This document shows positions 22,678 to 33,977 of a stretch of DNA of 48,310 bases, in pieces (the stretch's first letter is position 1; each line of letters starts with the position of its first letter). A model generated the notes under the pieces. The model was not told the DNA's origin. It saw nothing but the letters and a program-made list of their open reading frames with translations, and ran no database searches. The stretch covers positions 464,466-512,775 of the forward strand of contig WELB01000009.1 of assembly GCA_009602725.1 (NCBI GenBank). The letters run 5' to 3'. The stretch comes from Spirogloea muscicola. Its lineage: Eukaryota; Streptophyta; Zygnematophyceae; Spirogloeales; Spirogloeaceae. The translations under genes and the position numbers were made by a program.

Positions 22678-25600
22678 ATGGCCGTCGCGGCTGCGGCGCC
22701 GGCCCAGGCGGNNNNNNNNNNNNNNNNNNNNNNNNNNNNNNNNNNNNNNNNNNNNNNNNNNNNNNNNNNNNNNNNNNNNNNNNNNNNNNNNNNNNNNNNN
22801 NNNNNNNNNNNNNNNNNNNNNNNNNNNNNNNNNNNNNNNNNNNNNNNNNNNNNNNNNNNNNNNNNNNNNNNNNNNNNNNNNNNNNNNNNNNNNNNNNNNN
22901 NNNNNNNNNNNNNNNNNNNNNNNNNNNNNNNNNNNNNNNNNNNNNNNNNNNNNNNNNNNNNNNNNNNNNNNNNNNNNNNNNNNNNNNNNNNNNNNNNNNN
23001 NNNNNNNNNNNNNNNNNNNNNNNNNNNNNNNNNNNGGCGGCGGGTCGGGAGGAAGGGGGCCGCGGCCCTGGCTTCGCCGTCGCCCCGCGGCGGCAGTGGC
23101 GGCGACGGTGGCCCTGCGTCCGCACGCGATGCCGGCCTCGTCCTCCGCGGCGCGCTGCTGCGGGCGCGGTGCTTCCAGCAGCTGCAGCAGCCCATCGGTG
23201 CGCTGCCGCTGTGCCGCCGCCGCCATGGCCAAGGCGGTCGTGCTCACTGCATGCCACGACACCCGGCAAGTCGCTCTCTCTCATGGAGTCGTCGCAGGCT
23301 GCTCCTGCTTGACGTGGCGAGCGCTTGCATCCCGACAGTGTGCGTTTCCGAAGCTCACGCATCGCTCACGGTCTTCATCGCCGTCCGATGACTTCAAGGC
23401 AGAGGCGGCGAAGCATTGCCAGGCGCTGTTGAACGCCATCCACGCCGTCTTCCCGGGAGGTGCAGTCCCCCCAGGCCCAACGACCGGTGCGATTGCCCAG
23501 GTGGCGCGCGAAGCGACCAGCCTCCTGCCGCGGCTGCACAAGCAGGCCGGAGACGTGCGGGCCGCCATTGCAGCCTACCGGAGCTCAGTGTCCAACCCGC
23601 TGCTGGCGGCCTCGGATGAGCTGCTGGAGCTGCAGAAGGAGCTGGCGCTGCTGCTCCTGTACGCCGGCAGGGACGGGGACGGCGCGCCTTCGACGGCATG
23701 GCGCGGTCATGAAGAGCCGCAGATGGGGAGTGACGCCGGGGAAGCTGTGCTCCTGCTCCAGGCCCTGCAGAAGCGGCGGTGGTCCGAGGAGGTCTTGGAG
23801 CACCTCACGCTGGCGTTCGCCGTCGGCGGCGACCTGGAGGGCGCCGCTCGGCAGTATGAGGCGGTGCCGCCGGGCATCATCAGCCGCGCAGACCAGTGGT
23901 ACAGCCTGGCGGTCGCCAAGGACGCGGTGGGAGACAGCGGCTTTGCTATCGACCTCCTGCGCATGGTCCTCGGCAAGGATGAGCGCCCGCACGACGTCCC
24001 AGCGCTCCTCCTTGCGGCGAGGATCTGCAGCCGCCGTGACGAGCTCGCCGAGGAGGGCATGGGGTATGCCCAGAGGGCAACCGAGCATGCAGTTGGCAAG
24101 TGGGCGAGCCTTGCTGGAAAGGCTCACCACGTGGCTGGCGTCTGCGCTGGACGGTGTGCGCGGTTGCAGGAGCTGGACGCGGCGCGTGCCGAGCTGCGTG
24201 CGCAATCAATCGGCAGCCTCCAGCGGGCGTGGACGTTGGAGAAGGCAGTGGTGTTGGAAGGCAAGTCGAAGGTACGAGACGGCGAAGCAGGGGACGGAGC
24301 CGTGGCGCTCGACCTCGGACTCCAGCTGGCGGAGATGCGGGAACTTGCACCGGCCCTGCGCTGGGCCAGGCGGGCCCTCGTAGATGGTCAATCATGTGAC
24401 GCACGGGCGTGGCAACTGCTCGGGCTGATCCTGTGTGCACAGCGCCGGCATGAGGACGCGCTCGAAGCCTGCAATGTTGGCCTTCAGGAGCTTGCGCCTG
24501 GCGCCAGCAGGGTAAGGTCCTGCTCAGCTGCCATAGGGTACTTGGTCTGGTTCTAGGCGTCCAGCTTTGAGCTTACGGTTTGGGGCTTGATGTTAGAACC
24601 AGGATATTTAGATTGTACCCAGACTTGCTCTAACACCAAGAGCAAGTGAAAGCTTCAAAAGCATGCAGGGTGAGGACATCAGGGCTGAAAGTCAAGGATC
24701 AGGATTTTATTCCTTGACTGCAAGCTTGGTCCAGCTATACCGCGGGCACTTGAATGTATGCACATCCTTATTTTGCGTCTTTTTTGTATACAGGTTGCGC
24801 TACTTCACACCAAATGCAGGGTTCAAATGGCGAGCGGATCTCCTCTATTAGCTCTGGAGACGATCAAGACCTGCCTGCAAATTGCTGGAGAAGCGGTGCG
24901 AACGTGAAACGCGTGGTGCAATGCCTTTGGATATCGAATTTGTGCATGTGGGATGTACAGGGTGTGTAGAATTTCCAAAATTATGTTGCTTGGGTCATAC
25001 TGTTTGGTGATGTACGGTTGACACAACAGGACTTCCATGTTGAGGGGCTTAGCTTGCTGCCAAGTCCAGCAGAGCCGAGCCATTTAGCATCTCTTGTTGC
25101 TGGCATAGGCAGCTACAAACACATGGCTTACTGCATGTCCTGTGGATGGATCTAACAGGTGGAGGAGGTTTGGGAGGATCTGGCCGAGGCCTACATCAAG
25201 CTGAAGCAATGGCAAGATGCTGCCATATGTGCTGAAAGGGCACGGGCTATCAAGCCAAGTTCTGCAGCTGCATGGCTAGTGTCAGGTGAGGCAATACACT
25301 ATTGGGTCGCAGACTGGGCCGTCTCAATGTTGTTGTACCTAAGCATTCACTTGCAAGTTGCTTGATGAATGTTGTGCAGTGCTGGCCTATCTAGCGAGCT
25401 TCTAGCAACTGTTATCCCTCTCTTTGACAGCCTCTGGTCGGTCGAGGTTGGTCGCTGCTCTCCTGGATCTTACACCAAGGACAAGTTGGATCCACCAGAG
25501 CACACTGTGACTACGTTGGGTATCTTGGCTGGATTGCGAGCATACTCATGCAGGTAGCTGTTTAAGTGCTTGTAGCAGGTGTTGTCCTGGAGGGTCAAGG

Positions 25601-25910
25601 GGACAACGAAGGCGCTTGGAGGGCGTATGAGACGGCCATCACCCTCGCTCCGAATCACAGTCCCACCCTTGTCTGGGCCAGCAGGATGCAGGCCCGCCTG
25701 AAGCACCCGGCGCTGGCGAGGACCCTTGTAGATGATGCCCTTCGTGCCGATCCTGAAGACCACCTGGCTTGGCAGCAGCTAGAGGAGCTGCACAGGGAGG
25801 CCTGCAGAGGGGGGGAGGCTGATGAGGCCTCCGCCAACGCCCGCAAGTATGAACAGACGGCGCCGGCTCTTCCTTTCTGGAGCATTCCAAGGGCTGCTTC
25901 TGATGCCTGA
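22678..25910 (+). CDS. NPG1: NPG1/TTC7-family tetratricopeptide protein, 5' part in gap
   Basis: TPR scaffold; plant NPG1 and animal TTC7 help to recruit phosphatidylinositol 4-kinase to the plasma membrane, and NPG1 binds calmodulin. Visible exons: up to 23197, 23403-24511, 24794-24895, 25159-25285, 25579-25910; all junctions keep phase. Plant-like features are LLRARCFQQLQQPI joined to EAAKHCQALL across the first intron, LLPRLHKQAGDVRAAIAAYR, LELQKELALLLLYAG, VALLHTKCRVQ, VWEDLAEAYIKLKQWQDA, and the final repeats GDNEGAWRAYETAITLAPNH and ARTLVDDALRADP. The proposed ATG at 22678 (GCCGCCATGG) precedes a 324-base N run. Frame across the gap fits only if the N count is true, so the N-terminal part is unknown. 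Confidence 0.85.
22712..23035. other. Assembly gap (324 N)
   Basis: The run of N lies inside the first exon region of the NPG1/TTC7 gene, between GC-rich CCG-type repeats on the left and GGCGGC on the right. A GC-rich triplet tract that could not be sequenced or assembled is the likely cause. Frames drawn through it have no meaning. Confidence 0.99.
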
Positions 25911-26743
25911 TTTAACTGCAGCCCTATTAAGCCAGAACTTTGCAGCCTTTATGCTGGTACATCTCCGTCCTAACGGCTCATAGTGAGCAAATACTCAACC
26001 CGAGTCCTATTTCAGGCCATAAATTGCAACCCCTATTTATAAGGGGGCTGTGCTTTCAGGCCTATAACCTCAATAATTATCTGGGTTTTTGGGTTTAAGA
26101 TTGGGCAGCCCTCTCATGCAAGGTCTGTGCTGCTTCCTTGGCGAGACGATCCCTTCGAACAGTCATGGAGAGCAAGCAACGGCCAAGCAGCAAAGTCAGC
26201 TTGTGTGATTGTGTGCTTGTGCTGGCCTTCCACAGCCACTGCCCTTCATTGAAGAGCTGTTGGGTTCCGTTCATTCTTTTATCTCGGCCGGCTTCTCACA
26301 GCCACCGCCTTCTCCTGGAAGCGTCTTTTTTCTTTCTTCTTTCTTTCTTGGCTTCTCCCCTGTTTCTGTGTCACTTGGCTGCTGTCCGAAGCCGCAGTAG
26401 CTCCTCGCAGGTCGCCACGAGCTCTGCGACGCACTCAGCGCACTGGCGCGCTTCGGCTCTGCCCGCCTCGTCTCCTGCTGCGGCGGCAGCACTCGAGCCT
26501 GCACGAGGCGCAGCTGGGCGAGTGGCGTGGGGGTCTGCGAGAGCCCACACCGCCGCAGCCGGCGCGAGCCCGGCGACCAGCCGGCGACAGAGCGGGCCGG
26601 GCAGCGCCAGTGGGACTTGGGTCGTCGGCGCCGTCGCGGCGGCTCTGCGGCCGCACCAAGGAGGCTCGCGGAGGCGGCGCTGAGGTGCCGCCGTAGTGCG
26701 CTCGGCCGGGAGGCACCGGGCAGGGCCAGGCAGGGCCGGGGCG
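25911..26743. other. Intergenic, with possible repeat remnants and TMEM18 promoter
   Basis: The first 200 bases are AT-richer and likely the 3' untranslated region of NPG1/TTC7. About 26220-26345 contains CGGCCGGCTTCTCACAGCC and GGCCTTCCACAGCCACTGCC, similar to the GGCTGGCTTCTCACAGCC motif of the retroelement 3' region. From 26400 the DNA becomes GC-rich up to the TMEM18 start. Confidence 0.4.
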
Positions 26744-27895
26744 ATGGACGAGCTTGCGGCGATGGTGGAGTCGGCGACGGAGGAGATCCGGCGCACGCTG
26801 AAGCAGATGAACGAGGGCGCCGGCGGCGCAGACGGCCTCTTCACGCAGGCCTCCGCCTTCGTCAGGGCGGTCGACTGGACGGTGCGGCGCCTGAGCTAGG
26901 GGCCCTGGCATGCAGCGCTGCCACTGCAGGCCCTGAGCTGCCAGATCATGCGCCATTGCGCCTTCGCGCCAGAGCTGCATGTCTGCCCACTTCGCACGAG
27001 CCTTGCTCTTCGTACTCGCAGTCGTACTTGGGGTGGGCTGTGGGGGCTCGTCCAATGAGCCGCACATGAGTTGGTCGGATGCATGACAGACTACAGGCCC
27101 ACAGTACCAGAGGAGGAAGGCATCAACGATGTGCCAGCCACTAGCAACCCAGTCTGCACTGCCGTTGCGCTGCTCCCGCAACTCTCTTGCCTCGAGTCCC
27201 CTTTAGTGAAGGAACTGCTCACTGAGCAGGTGGCTGCCGGCGCGTGCTTGCAGGAGCCGTGGCTGCTCGGGCTGATTGCCTGCCACATCATCCTCATCCT
27301 GCTGGTTATCACCACTTGGAGACGAATAAATGTGCAGGCTGCAATTTTCCTCTTTGCTTGTGAGTACCCAGTGGCCCTCGCTTGCTGACCCATGGAATAT
27401 CACTGGTAACATTTAGCGGACTTGGATGCACATGCAACTCTTTCAGTCACCCCTCCGCGCTACTCTCATGTCAGGAATGCTTCGATTTAATCAACTGAAT
27501 CTGCTCTTTGTGTGCAACTCACAGGCGCGTCCGTGTATGGCGCTGAGCGAATGAACAGGCTCCTGGGCCGGTACTGGAAGAAGTTTGCCACTCAGCAGTA
27601 TTTTGACAGACAAGGCATCTTCATCTCAACAGTGCTGTCGGGTCCCATGCTCATAATCGCCACAATTATCTTGGTAAGCTCAAGTTGGCCTATCTTGCCC
27701 GCATATCTTTGTGAGATTGACGCCAAGAGCTCCGTCCTTTCCAGGCGGCTAGCAGGTCTGATTTACACATGCTACGCTCTCACTACAATATACTTGTCGC
27801 AGGTGAACTTGTTAAGAAACGTGGTCGACTTGATGGTGAGGTGGAAGCGAGCTCAGCTTCGGCATCGAGCCGCCCTCGCAAGGAAGGAAGAATAG
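26744..27895 (+). CDS. TMEM18: Transmembrane protein 18
   Basis: Small multi-span nuclear-membrane protein of uncertain molecular role. Exons: 26744-26881, 27254-27359, 27525-27673, 27803-27895; GT-AG, in phase, 161 residues. Family marks are AVDWTEPWLLGL across intron 1, the hydrophobic segment around LIACHIILILLVITTW, a second around AAIFLFACASVYG, the block AERMNRLLGRYWKKFATQQY with FDRQGIFIS, and a third hydrophobic segment GPMLIIATIIL. It ends in a basic, charged tail (VRWKRAQLRHRAALARKEE). The start codon is the ATG preceding DELAAMVESATEEI. The 3' end faces the RsmE gene with only 97 bases between stop codons. Confidence 0.92.
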
Positions 27896-27992
27896 GATGG
27901 TTCACTTTGCTTTCAAACTGTTGCAACTTTGGCAGCCTCGACAAGGGCTTGCCTGTTGCAGGCTGCTCGAAGCAGTGGGCCGCTTGGCCACG

Positions 27993-30331
27993 TCAATGTA
28001 CCACACGGTCACTCTCATGCTTGAGCACAAGCGCTGCTAGCATTGCAATGGCTGCAGTCTCAACCCTGAGCCTCCTCGGGCCGAGGCCGACAGGCAGAGC
28101 TCCCTTGCTGAGCAGCATGCTTACTTCCTTCTCCGTGAAGTCTGAGGCAAAGGCACTTTCAGGTGGCTCACTCAAGGCACGAATTTGAGCAGCAACACTG
28201 TGACAAGCAACTCTTTCAATGCGCAGGCAAGCTTCGCTTCCATTTTGAGGGGTCAGCATTCACTGTGGGCAAGTACAGTCTAAAGCCTCAAATACGCGAC
28301 ATCGATCCTTCCTGCTGACGACCCTGTAGCATTACGACTGAGCTTGGCCAGAGAGCAATGAAGCGAGGCAATCTGTACGTTATAAGGTTTTGGTCTTCAT
28401 CAGGCAGATGTGGGCTTAGCATCTGAAGCTTACCTCCTTCAGGTCCAATGAGAAGCAAGCCGCCACTCAAGACTGCCTCTCTTGAGACTTGCGACAGCAG
28501 AGGCTTCGCCTCAGCCGTGGCAAGCAATGTCGGATTAGCATGCCCGACCTGCGAGACAGAATATGCTCTGATTAGCAGAGAATTTGCCCCCAGCTGAGCT
28601 GAGCGGAATGTAAGCAATACATCCAATCTGCAGGGTGACAGACATTCGACGGTGACATTCTTTCAGAAAGTTGCGGCGGGCTAGCCAGGGCTGACTCGCC
28701 TGTACCTGCTCCATGAGGTCCTCCAGAAGTACGGGCTCGGAGATCTCAAGGCCATGCAGTCTCTGACCTGCCCAGCGCGCATGGTGTGACGAGGAGGCAC
28801 AAAAAGAGGAGAACACCATTGGCAAAGAATTGGCAAGCGCAGCCAGATGAGATCAAGAGTGTCGTCAGCGCACATTGCTTAGCAGCCGCTAGCGCCACCC
28901 GCTGCCACCGGTCGATGCGGCTCTCCGCGGCCCGCGGGGAGCGCTCTGTCAGCAGCGGAACGAGTGCAGCGGCCCCCAGCTCCTGCCAGGAGATTAGCAA
29001 CCCCAGCAGCTGCCATGGTGTGCTAAGCGGGCTGGAAGCAACTGCTCCTACAGGCATGACAAGCAGAGCAAGAAGGAATTGCATGAATCACACACTTGAA
29101 GATTGAATTCTGTATCGTAGACCGAGTAGGACTTGTGATGTTGCCACCGCAGGAGCAAGCAGCGGGTCTCACCGTGCACTTCTCCACCAGCCAGTCTGCT
29201 CGGCCGCCCTTCAGCGTACCTGTCGGTGCTGGTCCGCATCGTCAGTCGTAGCGACGGTTGCATGGCTGGGATGTGCCTAAATGACATTCCCAGACTTGCT
29301 CAAAACGGACAGAGGTTCAGTCAATGTGGATGAGGCAAAGAGAAAGGCACTTTGTGCCGCATACCACATGCAACTCCCACAGACCATTTCGGCCCGGCCC
29401 AGGGGACCGTTACGGGGGAGCCGATGGCTGCCAGCTCGGCCGTCGTCTTGTCCATCGACAGTATCTCGGCCTCCACAAGGGCGCCGCGGGCATCAAACAG
29501 CTCCACCCTGCACGCAGGCCAGAGGACACGCTTGCTCACAGGGCCTTTCATTCAACTTGTGAAGGAGATAGGCATGTGCTGAGCTTGCCAGACGCTCGAG
29601 ATGCAAGGCTGCACGCCACCGAAGCGGTCTTCCAGTGTACTGCAGCTTCTCAGCACAGGATGGGCAGTGAAAGAATGGCAGCAGGGTTAGCCGCAATGGG
29701 CTTATATGGTAAGTCAGACATTAGCAAGAGAACCTCAGATCTTTGTGGTCTGGATGCTGAGACGTGAGCTCATCCGCACGATCAAGATGGGCATTCTCTG
29801 AGGCCGAGCGAGCGTGGAGAGATTCAATGTACTGTTCGTGGGGCTGGAGTTTAGGTGTTTGAGACCGCAGGGGTTTGGGATTCGGGGTCAGCCAGCGCAG
29901 CGCGCAGCAGCAGCGGCGGCGGCGGCGCAGAGCGTGGCCCACCTGTCGCCGACGGCCAGCCGCAGCGCCCTGGCCATGTGCCACAGCTCGCCGCCGCCCA
30001 CCGCTACCACGCCGCCCTGCGCGGGCGGGGATTGTAGCGCAGGCGGGAGGAGCCTGTTCAGAGGCCGACTCAAGAGAAGCCATCCCGCCATCGGCGACGG
30101 CGGCCAAGGTGCGGCGCGACGGACCCCGGAGGACGGCAGGTCTGCGGCGAAGAAGCGGGGCAGGCCGCCGCGCGCGGCGTCCGGGGCCGCCGCCGCCGCC
30201 GCTCCTCGGTCGCGCTGGAAGCGGCAGAGCGGGCAGCTGCCGGTGGCGCCCGTGGCGGGCAGGTCCAGCAGCGTGCCGCAACGCGGGCAGAAGAGGTGCG
30301 CGTGGCCCGCCCCGGCGCGCGGGCCGGCCAT
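27993..30331 (-). CDS. rsmE: RsmE-type rRNA uridine methyltransferase with N-terminal RPA12-like zinc ribbon
   Basis: RsmE methylates N3 of U1498 in bacterial-type 16S rRNA; plant homologues are organellar. Exons (minus): 30125-30331, 29943-30016, 29365-29507, 29173-29219, 28874-28982, 28706-28767, 28434-28548, 27993-28141; GT-AG, in phase, 301 residues. RsmE features start at RGGLPRFF (about 56-63): GGELWHMARALRL, VELFDARGALVEAEI, LKGGRADWLVEKC, LVPLLTERS, AAAKQCQRL, ATAEAKPLL, LLLIGPEG near 245-252, and knot motif LGPRRLRVETA at 272-282. Residues 14-36 are FCPRCG and CPLC (CX2CX14CX2C), like the N-terminal ribbon of RNA polymerase I subunit RPA12. No intron can separate the two parts by GT-AG rules. 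Intron 1 (108 bases) has no stop in frame. The gene is head-to-head with REV7, 293 bases apart. Confidence 0.88.
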
Positions 30332-30624
30332 GGCACGCCGCGGAGGCTGAAGTGGCTGAAGCTGTGTCCCCGAGGAGGCAATGGGTGGGGGTCTGGCGCT
30401 GGGGGCTTAAACCCCGAAGTCGAAGTACAGAGGAATGCGGTTGCTAATTAAACAAAACTCTNCCGCCGCCGCCGCCGCTCCCGCCGCCGCCAGGAGAGCC
30501 GGCCTTCGCCTGCGAGGCCAGGTCCTCTGCGAAGCTCGCGGCGCCGGAGCAGAGCCCGGGGTGTCGTCGTCCTTCTCGCCCTCGGCGGGCGCGCGCTCGA
30601 GAGGGACCAGCGCCGCCGGCGGCC
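30332..30624. promoter_or_regulatory. Shared divergent promoter region between RsmE and REV7
   Basis: The two genes start 293 bases apart on opposite strands, so this spacer must hold both start regions. It contains AATTAAAC at about 30446-30453 in otherwise very GC-rich DNA and a single N at 30462. No known factor site is recognised. Confidence 0.4.
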
Positions 30625-32068
30625 ATGGCGGGCCGCAGCGCGCGGGGCGGAGGTGACGCCCTCCCCACCCCGCCAGTGGCGAGGCCATCGCCGGCAGCAG
30701 CGGCGGCGGCGGCGGTGGCGGCGGCGGCGCCACCTCACGCCGCTCACGCTGCCTGCCGGCCCTCCAGGTCTGGCCGATGTCGTGTGCGAGTTCCTGGAGG
30801 TGGCGGTGCACCAGATCCTCTGCGTCCGCGGCGTCTACCCGGCCGGTGAGCGCGCCGCGGCGAGCTCCAGGGTTCGGGGTTTAAGGGCCAGGGTCCCCTC
30901 GCCCGCCCCGGCCGCTGACGGCGGTGGCGGCCGCCGCCGTGGCCAGCCCCCGCGCAGAGGTGTTCGAGCGGCGGCGGCACTACGGCGTGCCCGTCCACTG
31001 GGCGCGCCACCCGGACCTCGAGGAGTACGTCCGCTCGGTCGCCGCCAGCCTGCGCGACTGGATCGAGCAGGTACTCGAGTGCCTCCCCACTCACTGCCAC
31101 AGGCCGGTGGCGGAGACTGGGCGCATCCACAGTCGCTGCTTACAGGACCAAGCCGCGCAGAAGCAGCGGCGGCCCACACTTACGTTGACTACCACAGCCC
31201 ATGCTGTCCATGACGTACTAGGCTTCTCATTGATAGAGGAGTGTATTGCTTCTATGACGTCATAAGTGCTTCTTGAAGTATTTTCGGGGAATCTCAGAGC
31301 TTCTGAAGTGAAGGTACAAGCTTGTCTCTGAAGAACTTGCTGTCTGTGTGGCTCTGGAGTATCATGACATTGATCTTCATGACTGCTTGAGCGACCTCAA
31401 AGCCTGCCGCTCCATCTCGTTGAGCAGGGGACTGTGGAGAAGGTCGCTCTCGTGATCCATCACGGGAGTGCCCGCGTCGCACTAGAGCGCCATGTCGTCA
31501 GCCTGCAGCTGGATGCAGCCACACCTGGCGGCTCCATCCCCGACCCCTGGGAGCTGGAGCCCGCGCTGAGGGCCTTCCTCCTGAAGCTGGCCGTTCTTGA
31601 CGCCCCGCTGAGACCGTTGCCACCAGGTACACCGAGCGGCAGAAAGTGATCCCCACCACAACGTGGATAGTCTGTGTTCCAACAACCTGAATGTCCACTA
31701 GGAACTTCGACCAGCAACACCATAATTAGATGCCCTCGTGGCACTTACGCACGCGCATTATTGCGCCCAAGGCCTGACTGCTGTGTGTATACTCTGATCC
31801 AACAAAACTGACTTCACTCTCTGCTGAGATTGGCTGCGGCTTGTGTGTTGCAGACTGCTCCTTTGAGGTCATTGCTTACACCAAGAAGCTGCCCGATGGG
31901 GTTGGCGGTGCGGGCTCGGACGTGGTCTGGATTCCTGCTGAGGGTGGGGAGCTCAGCGACCTGCAAGTCCTTCCTGTCAAGTCGCTCAGGAGCGGCATTC
32001 TCAACATGCAGATGTACGTCGAGCAGCCAAGGAGCGGCACAAATGCCCAGGCCGACTTTGGGACCTGA
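30625..32068 (+). CDS. REV7: REV7/MAD2L2 HORMA-domain protein
   Basis: HORMA adaptor; non-catalytic subunit of translesion polymerase zeta with REV3, and in animals also part of shieldin. Exons: 30625-30652, 30768-30845, 30958-31070, 31428-31626, 31854-32068; all GT-AG and in phase, 210 residues (human MAD2L2 has 211). Motifs: LADVVCEFLEVAVHQILCVR with GVYPA (human: DVLCEFLEVAVHLILYVREVYP), VFERRRHYGVPVHWARHPDL, a strand VEKVALVIHH, ALRAFLLKLAVLDAPL, and C-terminal safety-belt part WIPAEGGELSDLQV with LNMQMYVEQP. The first exon is only 28 bases; it is supported by a clean phase-1 junction that gives GGLADVV. Start choice could still shift by a few residues. Confidence 0.94.
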
Positions 32069-33000
32069 TGGTACGCCTACTGTGTCAAATGGACGGTATA
32101 TGCCATATAGCCTGATGTGTTCCTTACATGGTCCCGTTGTATCCACCCTCATACCAGCACTTGATCACACAGCAATGATACTGCAAATGAGTTGCATAAG
32201 CAAGTGTCTTCTTTGCTGATGGATGCAGTAAATACACCCATGTCCACAGGAAACTGCACAAGCCCGTTACTGCAGATACAACTTTCATCATACGAGCCAC
32301 TTCTTCTGTGACAGTAGCAGTGGCATGCATACCTCACTGCCTTTGTTTAATGTCAGTAAGAAAGCGACCTTGTATCTTCAAAGTAGGACCTAGATAGAGT
32401 AAGTCTAGTGGATGGAAGGGATGACCTGTTCGTTCTCCAGGTTTGCTGTAGGACAGAAGCATGGTGCTGCGGCACCATTCACAATAGTTGCACAGGACAC
32501 CAGTAGTTGTACACCAGGATCAGTGGATGTTGGACATGGGAGAGTAGCTTCAACCCCTGTGCAAATAACAATCGACAGCAGCAACAATTTGACCATATTC
32601 ATGGGCTGTGTGAAAATCGGATGAGGAGTTTGATCTCGAGGAGCAAGAAGACGTGTAGTAGTAGCTAGAGTGCTTGAGTTGTTGTAGAGAGGCCTTGGCT
32701 TGTGTTGATGTTCGATAGAAATGCATGTCCTCATTCAGTGGAGTAGCGGATTAGCCAGCCATGCCCACCTTCGATGGGGTATGAGCTGCCAAAAAGTCGA
32801 CACCCGCTTGCTGGGCGCCGAGTGCAGACGGGCCGTGTGTATCACTGTGTGGCCAATGGAAGGCTACGAGAAGTGAGATCAAGTCATACATTGAGACTGT
32901 TTGGAGAGCACGAGGCGTGTTTCTACATTATGGAGTGGCGTTGGCTTTGAGTGGCTCCTCTATGGGGCATATCTTAACACATAAATAAATCTGTGCATAT
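32069..33000. other. Intergenic, possibly with old retroelement DNA
   Basis: The REV7 3' side comes first. A minus-strand frame at 32405-32734 stays open for 109 codons and lies in the same orientation as the copia remains that begin at 33001. It shows no motif that I can name. I report nothing firm here. Confidence 0.35.
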
Positions 33001-33470
33001 ATGTACACACACATGTATCTTTATTTGTCGATCTCGACAATCCTATTGATTTGGCTGCTCCTGATGTTGCTCCTGTCAATGTCATTCAGCAGCCTCGGCT
33101 TTTTGCCTCCTCCACGCAGAGTCCTCAACTGGGCGTTTGCCCTCCTCCGGAGGACTAGCAGACTGCTCTCGTCTTGGCGGTCCAAACGCAGATCCGCTTA
33201 TGGCGGCACACAGATACGACACTGAATCACACACCGCAAGGCTCCGCCCTCACTCAGGGGTTAGACACACTGTCACACAGCTAGCACAAGGCTCCGCCCT
33301 CGGTGGGTGGCAGCCATAGCTAGGGCGCACTGGAGCAGCAGCGCAGTAGCCTCAGATTCAGAATCTGCAATCAAGCCCCATGTGCCGGGCCACGCCTTTG
33401 TATAGGGAGGGCTACCACGGTTCGATAGGCTGAGTCAGATGGTTGCCCAGCCCAGGTCACCAATTATCAC
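33001..33470 (-). mobile_element. Copia-like leader and gag start, second copy, dead
   Basis: Parallel to 35390-35740: shared pieces include GGCTCCGCCCTCACTCAG, GGTGGCAGCCATAGCTAGGG and GGCTGAGTCAGA. At the place of the gag start of the other copy (35496-35498) this copy has ATA on the minus strand (33199-33201), so gag cannot start there. The following gag frame is recognisable only for its first tens of codons (SGSA, GPP, then decay). Confidence 0.6.
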
Positions 33471-33567
33471 GGATTATACACTTGATATCGGAGACCAGCC
33501 ACACCGTTGTATTGTACATATATCAAACTCAGGCTTGCGCAAGCCCCTGGGCAAAACTCATTGAGCA

Positions 33568-33977
33568 TTATACACATGATCCAGATAGAAGCAGTGCTGC
33601 CCTCCGTATCACTGTGCAGAGCATTGCATGAGATGAAGGAATGAATAGACACTCTTCAAGTAATCTCCTCAAGCAGGTAGCCTCCTTCGGTGCTCTGGTC
33701 GTCGCCATGTACTCTATTTTCACGGTCGATTTTGCTACAGTCTGCTGTACTTGACTACCCAACTTATTGCTGCTCCTCCCAGCTCAAAAGCATAGCCTGT
33801 CACTTGATATCTGTCATTCAGACTTCCTGCCCAATCTGGATTACAACAATACTTCTCATCACTTGCAATTCCCCATCTCTTTGGAATGTAAGACAGAAAT
33901 CCTGGCTCCCCTGCAAATATCTCAGTACCCTTTCTACCAACTTGCCTATGTTCCCACTGCACAAATTGAGCGAGCAC
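33568..33977 (-). mobile_element. Ty1/copia RNase H domain fragment
   Basis: On the minus strand, two overlapping frames read CNPDWAGSLNDRYQVTGYAF with ELGGAAISW, then QQTVAKSTVKIEYMATTRA and KEATCLRRLLEE. These are the usual end of copia polyproteins (DADWAG.. and STAEAEYMA.. and WLRRLL). A frame change separates them, so the domain is broken. Integrase and reverse transcriptase are not found between this and gag, which means a large internal deletion. Confidence 0.75.

Noticed and set aside
22493-24556. 687-codon open frame running through the N run
   Set aside because: Frame through 324 unknown bases is meaningless. Only the part from 23403 to 24511 is coding, as an exon of NPG1/TTC7.
29721-30281. 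186-codon minus-strand frame and overlapping plus-strand frames of up to 190 codons
   Set aside because: They are GC-composition shadows of the RsmE exons, lack family similarity, and conflict with the spliced RsmE model.
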